A stretch of DNA of 64,000 nucleotides from Oceanobacillus sp. FSL K6-2867 (GTDB lineage: Bacteria > Bacillota > Bacilli > Bacillales > Amphibacillaceae). Position numbers and translations under genes: made by a program. The stretch covers positions 3,472,001 through 3,536,000 of the forward strand of contig NZ_CP150144.1 of assembly GCF_037963145.1 (NCBI RefSeq), in the 5' to 3' direction. The notes under the pieces were generated by a model that searched no databases, was not told where the DNA came from, and saw only the letters and a list, made by a program, of their open reading frames with translations. Shown in pieces: positions 1 through 7,650 of this stretch. Within the stretch, counting starts at the first letter, position 1, and each line of letters starts with the position of its first letter.

Positions 1-2
1 CT

Positions 3-59
3 TCTTCCGGAAAAATTCGCCGGGTAGAATTGAGACAAATTGAAAAAGACAATGCATAA
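3..59 (+). CDS. C-terminal tail of an AMP-forming acyl-CoA synthetase (partial)
   Basis: Only the last 18 codons and the TAA stop lie in the window. The peptide reads SSGKIRRVELRQIEKDNA. This matches the conserved end of the AMP-binding (ANL) superfamily, where the Lys of the S-G-K-I-R-R motif is the catalytic adenylation lysine of acetyl/acyl-CoA synthetases. The product would activate a carboxylic acid to its CoA thioester in the cytoplasm. The substrate cannot be judged from this piece. A hairpin terminator follows at once, so this gene probably ends its transcript. The motif is seen; the family assignment rests on the short motif only. Confidence 0.6.
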   Translation, partial: SSGKIRRVELRQIEKDNA

Positions 60-71
60 AAAAGATAAGAC

Positions 72-100
72 GGAGAGATGATCAATCTCTTCGTTTTGTT
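72..100 (+). terminator. Rho-independent terminator after the synthetase
   Basis: AGAGAT (74-79) pairs with ATCTCT (85-90) around a five-base loop. The stem is extended at 72-73/91-92 and is followed by a T-rich tail GTTTTGTT. It lies 13 bases after the stop codon of the synthetase. Confidence 0.6.
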
Positions 101-112
101 CATTTAAATGAA
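99..112. promoter_or_regulatory. Perfect 14-bp palindrome before the dipeptidase gene
   Basis: TTCATTTAAATGAA is a perfect palindrome 37 bases upstream of the GTG start. It is of operator size and lies where a promoter would be expected. No regulator gene adjoins it, so the function is inference. Confidence 0.3.
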
Positions 113-148
113 TTTATCATGATAATATAGAAAAAGGGGTGTGGAAAA

Positions 149-1111
149 GTGAAAATAGTTGATACACATTGTGACGCGCTATTAAAGCTGCAGCTTTCGA
201 AAAGAGGACAATTTGAAAATCAGTTATCTTTGGACTTTCGTACTGCTTCTGAATTACAAACGAATTTAGTGCGTTTAACTAAAGGAAATGTCATGCTCCA
301 ATTTTTTGCTATCTTTGTTCCACCACATGTTCCATCAGATGAAAAGTGGCAGCATGCATTGGAGCAAATTGATTTATTTCATACGGAGATTATCAATAAA
401 AATCCACAAATGAAGCATATTAAAAAATGGAATGAACTCACTTCTCTGAAATCGGGAGAAATTGGTGCAGTCTTAACATTAGAAGGAGCAGACGTATTTG
501 GCAATGATTTAATGAAGCTTCGGCAGCTATACCGCTTTGGTGTTCTATCTGTCGGGCTAACGTGGAATAATGCTAATCTTTGCGCAGATGGAGCAGAGGA
601 GCCGCGTGGTGGCGGGTTAACCTTGCTCGGTAAAGAAGTCGTTCAATTAAATAATAATCATAGCGTGTTTACAGACGTTGCACATGCAACGGTGAACGGT
701 TTTTGGGATATTATCGAGCATGCTGAATATCCAATTGCCAGTCATTGCAATGCAAGGGCAATTTGTGATCATCCTAGGAATTTGGATGATGACCAAATCA
801 AAGCAATGATTACTAGCAACGGTCTTATACATGTTGTCTTTTATCCTCCCTTTATTCGTAAAGATAAAGAAGAAGCTCAAATAGATGATTTACTGAAACA
901 TATTGATCATATTTGCGCACTTGGTGGCGTACAGCATATTGGGTTTGGATCGGACTTTGATGGGATATCAAACTTTGTTGCAGGATTAGAGGATGCTGCC
1001 TTATATCCGGCTCTTATTGAAAAACTTTTGCATTATTATTCAGAGGATGAGGTTAAGGGTTTCAGTTATCAAAACTTCATAAATCACCATCTCGTTAAAG
1101 GTTCACATTAA
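149..1111 (+). CDS. Membrane dipeptidase (peptidase family M19)
   Basis: This is a 320-residue zinc dipeptidase of the M19 (renal dipeptidase) family, which hydrolyses dipeptides, often with a D- or dehydro-residue at the C-side. Candidate metal ligands are visible in family order: H7 and D9 in DTHCD, E112 in LEGAD, H179 in DVAHAT and H199 in ASHCNAR. A GFGSDFDG motif near residue 275 carries the substrate-side Asp. There is no signal peptide, so it should be cytosolic despite the family name. The start is GTG, with AAGGGGTG about nine bases upstream. The next gene encodes a peptide-type binding lipoprotein 84 bases downstream on the same strand, which suggests a link to peptide uptake. Substrate unknown. 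Confidence 0.85.
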   Translation: MKIVDTHCDALLKLQLSKRGQFENQLSLDFRTASELQTNLVRLTKGNVMLQFFAIFVPPHVPSDEKWQHALEQIDLFHTEIINKNPQMKHIKKWNELTSLKSGEIGAVLTLEGADVFGNDLMKLRQLYRFGVLSVGLTWNNANLCADGAEEPRGGGLTLLGKEVVQLNNNHSVFTDVAHATVNGFWDIIEHAEYPIASHCNARAICDHPRNLDDDQIKAMITSNGLIHVVFYPPFIRKDKEEAQIDDLLKHIDHICALGGVQHIGFGSDFDGISNFVAGLEDAALYPALIEKLLHYYSEDEVKGFSYQNFINHHLVKGSH

Positions 1112-1195
1112 GGTGAGTCAAAAGTTTTGAAATAAAAGATTAATTTCGTTATAGTAAATGAGTTAAACTACATAATCAAATAAGGAGAAAGCAGT

Positions 1196-2797
1196 ATGAG
1201 AATTCAGAAGAAATCATATATTTTATTTTTGTTAGTTGGCTTAATAAGCACGTTACTCATTGCTTGTGCTAGCGAGCCTAATGATACAGATGAATCAGGC
1301 AAAGGAAACAAGGATGACCGTAATTCACAAGGCGGCGAATTAGTAGTTGCTAAGCAATCTGATGTGGTGTCACTTGATCCAGCTGCATCTAATGATACGC
1401 CATCCAGTGATGTACAGCGCAATATTTTTGAAACACTGGTAACGCAAGACGAAAATATGAAGATCAAACCATTGCTTGCTGAAAGCTGGGAGCAAATTGA
1501 TGATACAACATGGGTGTTTAAGCTTCGCGAGGGTATCAAATTCCATGACGGTTCTGAATTTAACGCAGAGGCTGTGAAAGCGAATATCGATCGTACACTT
1601 GACCCGGAAGTTGGATCACCAAGAGCGATTATGTACAATATGATTACCGAAGTAGAGATAATCGATGATTATATCGTACAGTTTAAAACAGCGTACCCAT
1701 TCGCGCCACTTCCAGCGCATCTTGCCCATCCAGGTGGGGTGATGATTTCCAAGGAACAAATTGAAGAAGACTATGCTGCGATGAAAAATGGAGAGAATCC
1801 TGGAACAGTGATTAGTGCAAACCCACAAGGAACAGGACCATTTGTATATGATGATTGGCAGCCAGGTCAATTTGTACGCTTGTTAAAAAATGAAGATTAT
1901 TGGGGTGAGCCTGCAAAACTGGATTCGGTAACATTTAAAGTTGTTGCGGAAGATTTAACTCGTATCGCAGAACTTGAAACTGGTGATACGGATATTACAA
2001 ATCCACTGAGTCCATCAGATGTCAGCCAAATCGAAGCAACAGATGGCTTATCTGTTCAACGTCAGGAAAGCTCTGCATTATCCTATTTAGGATTTAATAT
2101 GGCAAAAGAACCATTTAATGATGTGCGTGTAAGACAAGCAATCTCAATGGCTATTGATAAAGAGCAAATTATTGAAGGAATTTATGATGGGATAGGTATA
2201 CCTGCTAAAGGTCCAATCGCTCCGAATGTATTTGGTTATAATGAAGAGGTTGCTGGTCTCGATTTTAATGTGGAGGCAGCGAAAGAATTGCTGGCTGAAG
2301 CTGGTTTTGAGGATGGTTTTTCAACAACCATCTGGACAAATGATGATCGCGAGCGGATTGATACTGCTACAAATATTCAGGCACAGCTCAGTGAAATTGG
2401 AATTGATGCTGAGGTAGAAATCCTGGAATGGGGAGCAATGCTTGAGCAAACTGCTAATGGCGAGCATGATATGTTTGTCTTCGGCTGGACTACAGTAACT
2501 GGTGATGCAGATAATGGATTATATCCACTATTCCATTCAGAAAACCTGGGAAATGCCGGCAATCGCACATTTACCGAGGATGCAGAGCTTGATGAATTAT
2601 TAGATCAGGCCCGCCAAACTGTAGATTCTAAGAAGCGATTAGAGCTCTACCGTCAAGTGCAGGAACTATTAGTTGAAATAGCACCAATGGTTTACATCCA
2701 TCATCAGGAATATTTACTCGGTGTAAATGAAAACGTGAAAGGCCTGTCACAAATGCCGACCCAGCTTTTAAACTTGAAAGACGTATATGTAAAATAA
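1196..2797 (+). CDS. Peptide-type ABC transporter substrate-binding lipoprotein (SBP_bac_5)
   Basis: A 533-residue extracellular solute-binding protein of the OppA/DppA/GsiB type (cluster C). A hydrophobic signal peptide ends in the lipobox LIAC with Cys24, so the mature protein should be a membrane-anchored lipoprotein. Typical family segments are present: ESWEQIDDTTWVFKLREG near residue 95, GTGPF near 212, and RQAISMAIDK near 310. The start ATG follows TAAGGAGAAA. No permease or ATPase genes adjoin it, so it is an orphan binding protein or shares a transporter encoded elsewhere. The dipeptidase gene just upstream makes a peptide ligand plausible; glutathione- or nickel-type ligands are possible alternatives. 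It ends at a strong terminator. Confidence 0.85.
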   Translation: MRIQKKSYILFLLVGLISTLLIACASEPNDTDESGKGNKDDRNSQGGELVVAKQSDVVSLDPAASNDTPSSDVQRNIFETLVTQDENMKIKPLLAESWEQIDDTTWVFKLREGIKFHDGSEFNAEAVKANIDRTLDPEVGSPRAIMYNMITEVEIIDDYIVQFKTAYPFAPLPAHLAHPGGVMISKEQIEEDYAAMKNGENPGTVISANPQGTGPFVYDDWQPGQFVRLLKNEDYWGEPAKLDSVTFKVVAEDLTRIAELETGDTDITNPLSPSDVSQIEATDGLSVQRQESSALSYLGFNMAKEPFNDVRVRQAISMAIDKEQIIEGIYDGIGIPAKGPIAPNVFGYNEEVAGLDFNVEAAKELLAEAGFEDGFSTTIWTNDDRERIDTATNIQAQLSEIGIDAEVEILEWGAMLEQTANGEHDMFVFGWTTVTGDADNGLYPLFHSENLGNAGNRTFTEDAELDELLDQARQTVDSKKRLELYRQVQELLVEIAPMVYIHHQEYLLGVNENVKGLSQMPTQLLNLKDVYVK

Positions 2798-2802
2798 TGA
2801 GT

Positions 2803-2845
2803 AATCCCTTCTAAATTATCTATCTTAGGAGGGATTTATTGTTTT
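2803..2845 (+). terminator. Rho-independent terminator after the binding lipoprotein
   Basis: AATCCCTTCTAA (2803-2814) pairs with TTAGGAGGGATT (2825-2836), one G-U pair, followed by TATTGTTTT. Confidence 0.75.
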
Positions 2846-2884
2846 GACAGAAAAATGATGTCTTTTATTAAAAACTTCTTAACG

Positions 2885-2910
2885 TTGACACAAGTACCGA
2901 AAAATATAAT
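2885..2910 (+). promoter_or_regulatory. Possible promoter of the two-component operon
   Basis: TTGACA (2885-2890) and TATAAT (2905-2910) are both consensus hexamers, but the spacer is only 14 bases. An alternative -10, TAATAC at 2907-2912, gives 16. It is the only good candidate in the 160-base gap before the sensor kinase. Confidence 0.4.
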
Positions 2911-3007
2911 ACTATTACATGTGCTCTTTATTCAGAATAAATATTTTATTGATTTCATAATGCAGAAGAATAAATATGGAGCTGTTTACATATTTAAAAG
3001 GAGTTAA

Positions 3008-4621
3008 ATGACGATGAAGCAACTATGGGAGAAAGTCTCATTAAAAGGCCAAGTGATGCTATTTACTAGTCTTATTGTCTTGTTACCGCTCCTTTTGCTG
3101 AGTGTGTTTGTCGCGCATAACCAAGCCAAAAACACAAAGGAGTATCTAGCCGAAAAGGTTCAAATCAGCGCTAGCCATATTGCTTATCATGCACTGATTC
3201 AAGATGCGCTTCTAAATGGAAAATCGAATCAGGAATTAGTTGATTATGTTGAGCTTGTTCGAGAGGAAAATAACTTTTTATACATTGTTGTAATGGATAA
3301 TCAAAAAATTCGTTTCACCCATCCTGACCGGGAAAAAATTGGACAAACCTTTGTTGGGTCAGATGCTGAAGAAGTCTTTAATGGTGAAAAATATACATCA
3401 GAAGATATTGGCACTCTAGGTCCGTCCATGAGGGCTTTTCATCCAGTTTGGGATCAGGAAGGGAATCAAATTGGAGCTGTAGCTGTAGGGATTGCAACGA
3501 AGTCGATTAAAGAGGCTGTCTACGAAAACCAGATTATTTTGATGATAATTACTGCGATAAGCTTGATAATTGGTCTTATTGGCGCCTGGTTACTAGCAAA
3601 CCGATTAAAGAGAACGTTAAATGGAATGGAGCCAAAAGAAATTGGTTTAGCTATCCAAGAAAGGAATTCTATGCTGGAGGCTGTTAATGATGGCATACTA
3701 GCGATCAATAATACAGGAGAGATTCTCCTAGCCAACGATACAGCCAGGCAATTTTTAAGGCGTACTGGTTACCATGGTCAATTCGAAAATACACCGATTG
3801 ATCTCATTTGGCCTGAATTAAAACTTCAAGAAGCGATAACGGCAAAATCTCCTGTTAAGCATGAATTAATCAAAAAAGGGGATGTCGAAACAATTGTTAC
3901 CAGAGTGCCCATGTATGTCAACAATCAATGTGTCGGTGCACTGGCAACCTTTAATGAAAGAAGCCAGCTTCATGATATAATGAGGGACCTTATCGGTGCA
4001 GAAGTATATGCACATAGCTTAAGGAGTGAAACACATGAATTTATGAATAAACTCCATATTATTCAAGCAATGGTGGAAACAGAATCCTATAATGAGTTAA
4101 AAGATTATATTGAAGATATTTCTGAGCGTTACCATATGAAAACAGCAAGTGCTGTAAGTCAAGTTGGACAGCTTGTGGAGGATGTGAGTATTGCTCACTA
4201 CTTATCTAAAAGAATTGGTTGGATGGAACAAATGGGGGTTAACGTTCATATCCAAAGTGGAATACCTTGGCCAAGCATGAATACGGATTTCATTGATGCG
4301 TGGGTTACGGTGATCGGGAATACCTTTGATAATGCATGGGAAGCAATGCGGCATAAAGAGCATAAAAATCTGACACTCACCTTAAAGCAAGTCGGAGGCG
4401 TACTCCGTTACGTGATTGAAGACAATGGTATTGGTTTTTCTGCAAGTGAGCAAAAGTCTTTAGCAAGCTCGAAAAAAGGCGATCATGGTTATGGAATAGC
4501 CAATATCAAAAGGAAGCTTCAAGTACTTAATGGAACACTGGACATCTTATCAGAAAAAGATAAAGGAACTATTATTACGATTCACATTCCGTATACAGAA
4601 AGGCGTGAGAGAGTTGATTAA
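3008..4621 (+). CDS. Sensor histidine kinase, CitA/DcuS/DctS family
   Basis: A 537-residue membrane sensor kinase for di- or tricarboxylates. Visible order: TM1 at about 16-36, an extracytoplasmic sensor domain at about 40-170, TM2 at about 174-197, a PAS domain at about 215-320, then a SpoOB-type dimerisation helix and the HATPase domain. The sensor domain has the RFTHPDREKIGQ segment typical of the CitA/DcuS group. The phospho-acceptor is probably H343 in ETHEFMNKLH. The ATPase domain shows the N box (GNTFDNAWEA) and DNGIGF. It overlaps the response regulator gene by eight bases, which suggests coupled translation. ATG 3008 sits close to the AAAAGGAG box and ATG 3014 is an alternative. The neighbouring SLC13 symporter gene points to C4-dicarboxylate sensing. 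Confidence 0.88.
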   Translation: MTMKQLWEKVSLKGQVMLFTSLIVLLPLLLLSVFVAHNQAKNTKEYLAEKVQISASHIAYHALIQDALLNGKSNQELVDYVELVREENNFLYIVVMDNQKIRFTHPDREKIGQTFVGSDAEEVFNGEKYTSEDIGTLGPSMRAFHPVWDQEGNQIGAVAVGIATKSIKEAVYENQIILMIITAISLIIGLIGAWLLANRLKRTLNGMEPKEIGLAIQERNSMLEAVNDGILAINNTGEILLANDTARQFLRRTGYHGQFENTPIDLIWPELKLQEAITAKSPVKHELIKKGDVETIVTRVPMYVNNQCVGALATFNERSQLHDIMRDLIGAEVYAHSLRSETHEFMNKLHIIQAMVETESYNELKDYIEDISERYHMKTASAVSQVGQLVEDVSIAHYLSKRIGWMEQMGVNVHIQSGIPWPSMNTDFIDAWVTVIGNTFDNAWEAMRHKEHKNLTLTLKQVGGVLRYVIEDNGIGFSASEQKSLASSKKGDHGYGIANIKRKLQVLNGTLDILSEKDKGTIITIHIPYTERRERVD

Positions 4622-5312
4622 AGTTGCAATGATTGAAGATGATATAGATGTTAGTCGATTTCACCGTCTATTTTTAAATAAAATAGACGGGTTTGAGCTT
4701 ATATTTGATGCACATACGCTCGAAGATGGATTGAAAAAGCTGAAGAAACATCAACCTGATTTACTCCTTCTTGATGTTTATATCGGCACGACGAATGGTC
4801 TCGACCTACTGAAAGAAATTCGAGCAGAGGGAATAGATTTGGATGTAATCCTAATTACTTCAGCCAACGATGCAAAAACTGTTCAAACCGGCCACCGTTT
4901 TGGTGTTGTCGATTATTTGATCAAACCATTCTCTTTTAAACGTTTTCAAAAAGCTTTAAATCGATACCGTTTAAACAAGCTAGATAAAAGTGAAGTTTTT
5001 TCACAGCAAGAAGTTGACCGACTATTCCATAAAGGAGGGCAAAATATAGTCTATACGCTGCCTAAAGGTATTACGAAAGAAACTGCCTTTCGTGTCATGC
5101 AATGGTTGATAGAAATAGATGACTGGCTTACCGCAACTGAGCTTGCTGAAAAATGTTCTATATCACACGTTTCTTTACGTAAATACCTGCGTTTTTTTGA
5201 GGAAGAAAAATTAATCGAAACACAATTAATTTACCAAGTTTTAGGTCGACCTTTACAAAAATATAAAGCTACAATGGATGCGCCTCTTTTTTTAGAAGCT
5301 GGTTTCATTTAA
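4614..5312 (+). CDS. Response regulator, CitT/DctR/MalR family
   Basis: A 232-residue regulator that should be phosphorylated by the kinase encoded just upstream. The receiver domain has the acidic pair E8/D9/D10, phospho-acceptor D54 in LLLDVY, T82 and K104 in IKPF. The C-terminal third carries a helix-turn-helix (TATELAEKCSISHVSLRKYL) of the type found in this family. I place the start at TTG 4614, about ten bases after AAAGG, because the receiver begins directly there (LIKVAMIEDD). GTG 4605 is possible but too close to the same box. The likely target is the symporter gene that begins 80 bases downstream. The family assignment is firm; the ligand is inferred. Confidence 0.87.
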   Translation: MIKVAMIEDDIDVSRFHRLFLNKIDGFELIFDAHTLEDGLKKLKKHQPDLLLLDVYIGTTNGLDLLKEIRAEGIDLDVILITSANDAKTVQTGHRFGVVDYLIKPFSFKRFQKALNRYRLNKLDKSEVFSQQEVDRLFHKGGQNIVYTLPKGITKETAFRVMQWLIEIDDWLTATELAEKCSISHVSLRKYLRFFEEEKLIETQLIYQVLGRPLQKYKATMDAPLFLEAGFI

Positions 5313-5318
5313 TTAAAT

Positions 5319-5341
5319 AAACTAGACGTAACCTCTAGTTT
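5319..5341 (+). promoter_or_regulatory. Inverted repeat between regulator and symporter genes
   Basis: AAACTAGA (5319-5326) and TCTAGTTT (5334-5341) form a perfect 8-bp inverted repeat with a seven-base gap. There is no T-run, so it looks more like an operator or mRNA hairpin than a terminator. It could be the binding site of the response regulator encoded just upstream. Confidence 0.4.
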
Positions 5342-5352
5342 AATGAATAATG

Positions 5353-5367
5353 TAGTAAACGCTTTCA
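5353..5367 (+). promoter_or_regulatory. Candidate catabolite-responsive element (cre)
   Basis: TAGTAAACGCTTTCA matches the Gram-positive cre consensus WTGNAANCGNWNNCW at all but one fixed position (A for T at the second base). It lies directly before the ribosome binding site of the dicarboxylate symporter, where CcpA could block transcription. Catabolite repression of dicarboxylate uptake is known in Bacillus; its use here is inference. Confidence 0.45.
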
Positions 5368-5391
5368 AAAAAAGAAAAAGAGGTGGATATG

Positions 5392-7065
5392 ATGAAGCAA
5401 GACTTTGTCCTTGTTTGGAACAGAATGTGGCAGCAGCATAAGAAAACAAAAGATGCGCTTAATGTGTTTGCTTATACTAAAAAAGACAGCCAAGCCTTAA
5501 AAAAGGAGTCAGGTGATTATAAACAACTGAATCAAAAAGAGGCTAAACCGCATAAAGCAAATGAGAAAAAACCTTACTCAAAAGGTCAACAGGTCGGATT
5601 AATATTAGGACCAATGTTGTTTGTGCTAACACTAATTTTCTTCTATCCAGAAGGTCTATCAACAGAAGGAAGGTTTGTATTAGCTTCTACTTTATGGATT
5701 GCTACTTGGTGGATTACTGAAGCAATTCCGATTCCGGTGACGTCCTTAATGCCCCTTATTTTATTGCCACTGACAGGTAGTATGGAAGGTTCTGAGGTTG
5801 CTTCTGCTTACGGAAATGACATTATTTTCTTATTTTTAGGTGGTTTCTTTATTGCAACAGCCATGGAAAAATGGGATTTACATAGAAGAATCGCCCTGTT
5901 TATCATTGCTGTTATCGGAACGAGTACACAACGGATTTTACTCGGATTCATGTCTGCTACTGCCTTTTTATCGATGTGGGTTTCTAATACAGCGGCGGTA
6001 ATGATGATGATTCCAATGGCTCTTGCAATAACTGCACAAGTAGCTGCTACACTCAAAGGTCAAAAAGATGGATCAGATTTGCCGAAATTTGAAAAGTCAA
6101 TGCTCTTTGGAGTTGGTTATGCTGGGACGATTGGCGGCTTTGCGACCTTAATCGGGACACCTCCAACTATAATACTTGCCGGACAGGTGAGAGAACTCTT
6201 TGGTATCGAAATTTCCTTTGCATCATGGATGTTGTTTGCAGCACCACTCATGATTATAGTCCTGCTTAGTACTTGGTATTATTTAGCGAAAATTGCTTTT
6301 AAGATTAATCTTAAACACATACCGGGCGGAAAAGAACTAATCCAAGATGAGAGAAAGAAGCTTGGACAAATTTCCTATGAAGAAGGCGTTGTTTCAGCTG
6401 TCTTTGTTTTTGCCGCTTTTATGTGGATTTCAAAAGATTTTTTCTGGAGTGGAGAAGGTGCACTGATTTACCAATTGCCAGGAATTTCAGATGGGATGAT
6501 TGCTATGATGGCAACTATTCTATTATTCTTAATCCCTGCGAAAGCGAGTCCGCGTGTACTCGAGTGGGCTGATTCGAAAGACATTCCTTGGGGTGTGTTG
6601 CTATTATTTGGTGGGGGGCTTGCAATTGCAGCAGGTTTCCAATCAAGTGGCTTATCCGGCTGGTTAGGGGAACAGCTTACAATACTTGATGGTCTCCATA
6701 TCTTTTTCATTATTGCTGGTGCAACTATCTTAATTATGATGTTAACCGAAATTACATCTAATACTGCAACAGCCACTATGATCATGCCAATTTTAGGTGC
6801 TTTAGCTGTGGCAATTGATGTTCACCCGATTGCTTTAATGGCACCTTGTGCGATTGCGGCGAACTGTGCATTTATGCTGCCTGTTGGAACGCCTCCAAAT
6901 GCGATTATATTTGGTACAGGGAAATTGAAAATCATTGAAATGGTAAAAACCGGATTCTCCTTAAATGTGTTTTCAACGTTGCTCATCGTTTTATTTGCAT
7001 ATTACATGTTACCACTTGTGTTTGGCATTGATTTGACATCCTTCCCAGAAGGATTATTAAAATAA
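5392..7065 (+). CDS. SLC13/DASS-family sodium:dicarboxylate symporter
   Basis: A 557-residue membrane carrier of the divalent anion:sodium symporter family (SdcS/VcINDY-like), expected to import succinate, fumarate or malate with sodium. Both signature SNT motifs that build the sodium and substrate sites are present: SNTAAVMMMIP from S198 and SNTATATMIMP from S456. An unusually long charged N-terminus of about 60 residues precedes the first membrane segment. I chose ATG 5392, five bases after AGAGGTGG. An in-frame GTG at 5383 lies inside that box and ATG 5389 is too close. The gene follows a CitST-like two-component pair and a cre-like site, and ends at a 14-bp-stem terminator. Confidence 0.88.
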   Translation: MKQDFVLVWNRMWQQHKKTKDALNVFAYTKKDSQALKKESGDYKQLNQKEAKPHKANEKKPYSKGQQVGLILGPMLFVLTLIFFYPEGLSTEGRFVLASTLWIATWWITEAIPIPVTSLMPLILLPLTGSMEGSEVASAYGNDIIFLFLGGFFIATAMEKWDLHRRIALFIIAVIGTSTQRILLGFMSATAFLSMWVSNTAAVMMMIPMALAITAQVAATLKGQKDGSDLPKFEKSMLFGVGYAGTIGGFATLIGTPPTIILAGQVRELFGIEISFASWMLFAAPLMIIVLLSTWYYLAKIAFKINLKHIPGGKELIQDERKKLGQISYEEGVVSAVFVFAAFMWISKDFFWSGEGALIYQLPGISDGMIAMMATILLFLIPAKASPRVLEWADSKDIPWGVLLLFGGGLAIAAGFQSSGLSGWLGEQLTILDGLHIFFIIAGATILIMMLTEITSNTATATMIMPILGALAVAIDVHPIALMAPCAIAANCAFMLPVGTPPNAIIFGTGKLKIIEMVKTGFSLNVFSTLLIVLFAYYMLPLVFGIDLTSFPEGLLK

Positions 7066-7098
7066 AGTAATGATACTGGTTAATTTTGAAATGGGTAA

Positions 7099-7140
7099 AA
7101 ATCCTTCTAAGACAGTAAAATCTTAGAAGGATTTCTTTAT
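7099..7140 (+). terminator. Rho-independent terminator after the symporter
   Basis: AAATCCTTCTAAGA (7099-7112) pairs perfectly with TCTTAGAAGGATTT (7121-7134), a 14-bp stem with an eight-base loop, then CTTTAT. Confidence 0.85.
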
Positions 7141-7266
7141 GTATTTAAATCAGTTTTAGAACTATATAAATACTGGCTATGCACTTTTTATAATTGATTC
7201 TATGTATATTTTCACTCAAAATAGCTGAAATTATAACTGCGTAATTTTAAATGAGTGGGTGCCTAG

Positions 7267-7590
7267 ATGAAAAAGTTTATTTTGGCTGTCGTGCTTCTCC
7301 ATGTAATTGCTTCAACAGCAAATATTCATGCAATCACTGCGGAAGAAATAGAGCGTGAGAATCATAATCAGGAATCATATCATAATTGGGTAGAGTATAG
7401 TACAGACACAACAGTACTTAAAGTAGATTCCCATGAGGGTTCATATATGAAAAACCTACTTAGATATTCATATGTGTGTGATATTTCCCATAAAATAAAA
7501 ACAGTTGTTTATTACTGTGATGAGCATGATCATACGAAATCCGAAACATTTTTGGAAGAAGTAATACATAGTGAGGGGCATAGACATTGA
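7267..7590 (+). CDS. Small secreted protein of unknown function
   Basis: I do not recognise this 107-residue protein. Residues 1-22 form a signal peptide (basic KK, hydrophobic core, A-N-I-H-A end), so it should be exported. The mature part is acidic and histidine-rich, with two cysteines about 13 residues apart (YVCDIS and YYCDEH) and a tail ending SEGHRH. The Cys pair could form a disulfide, and the His/Asp cluster could bind metal; both are guesses. The ribosome binding site is weak (GAGTGGG). It is a single-gene unit between two terminators. The sparse C-terminal composition is unlike the neighbouring enzymes, but codon use gives no strong sign of transfer. Confidence 0.6.
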   Translation: MKKFILAVVLLHVIASTANIHAITAEEIERENHNQESYHNWVEYSTDTTVLKVDSHEGSYMKNLLRYSYVCDISHKIKTVVYYCDEHDHTKSETFLEEVIHSEGHRH

Positions 7591-7608
7591 ACGGTATACT
7601 CGCCACTA

Positions 7609-7643
7609 AAAAAGCATGCCTATATTAAAATGGCATGCTTTTT
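7609..7643. terminator. Bidirectional terminator
   Basis: AAAAAGCATGCC (7609-7620) pairs with GGCATGCTTTTT (7632-7643). It serves the small secreted protein gene on the plus strand and the monooxygenase gene on the minus strand, which converge here. Confidence 0.85.
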
Positions 7644-7650
7644 CTAGTGA

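Noticed and set aside
4530..4613. Upstream extension of the response regulator into the kinase gene
   Set aside because: The 28 extra residues overlap the kinase end and precede the receiver domain; the ribosome binding site fits TTG 4614.
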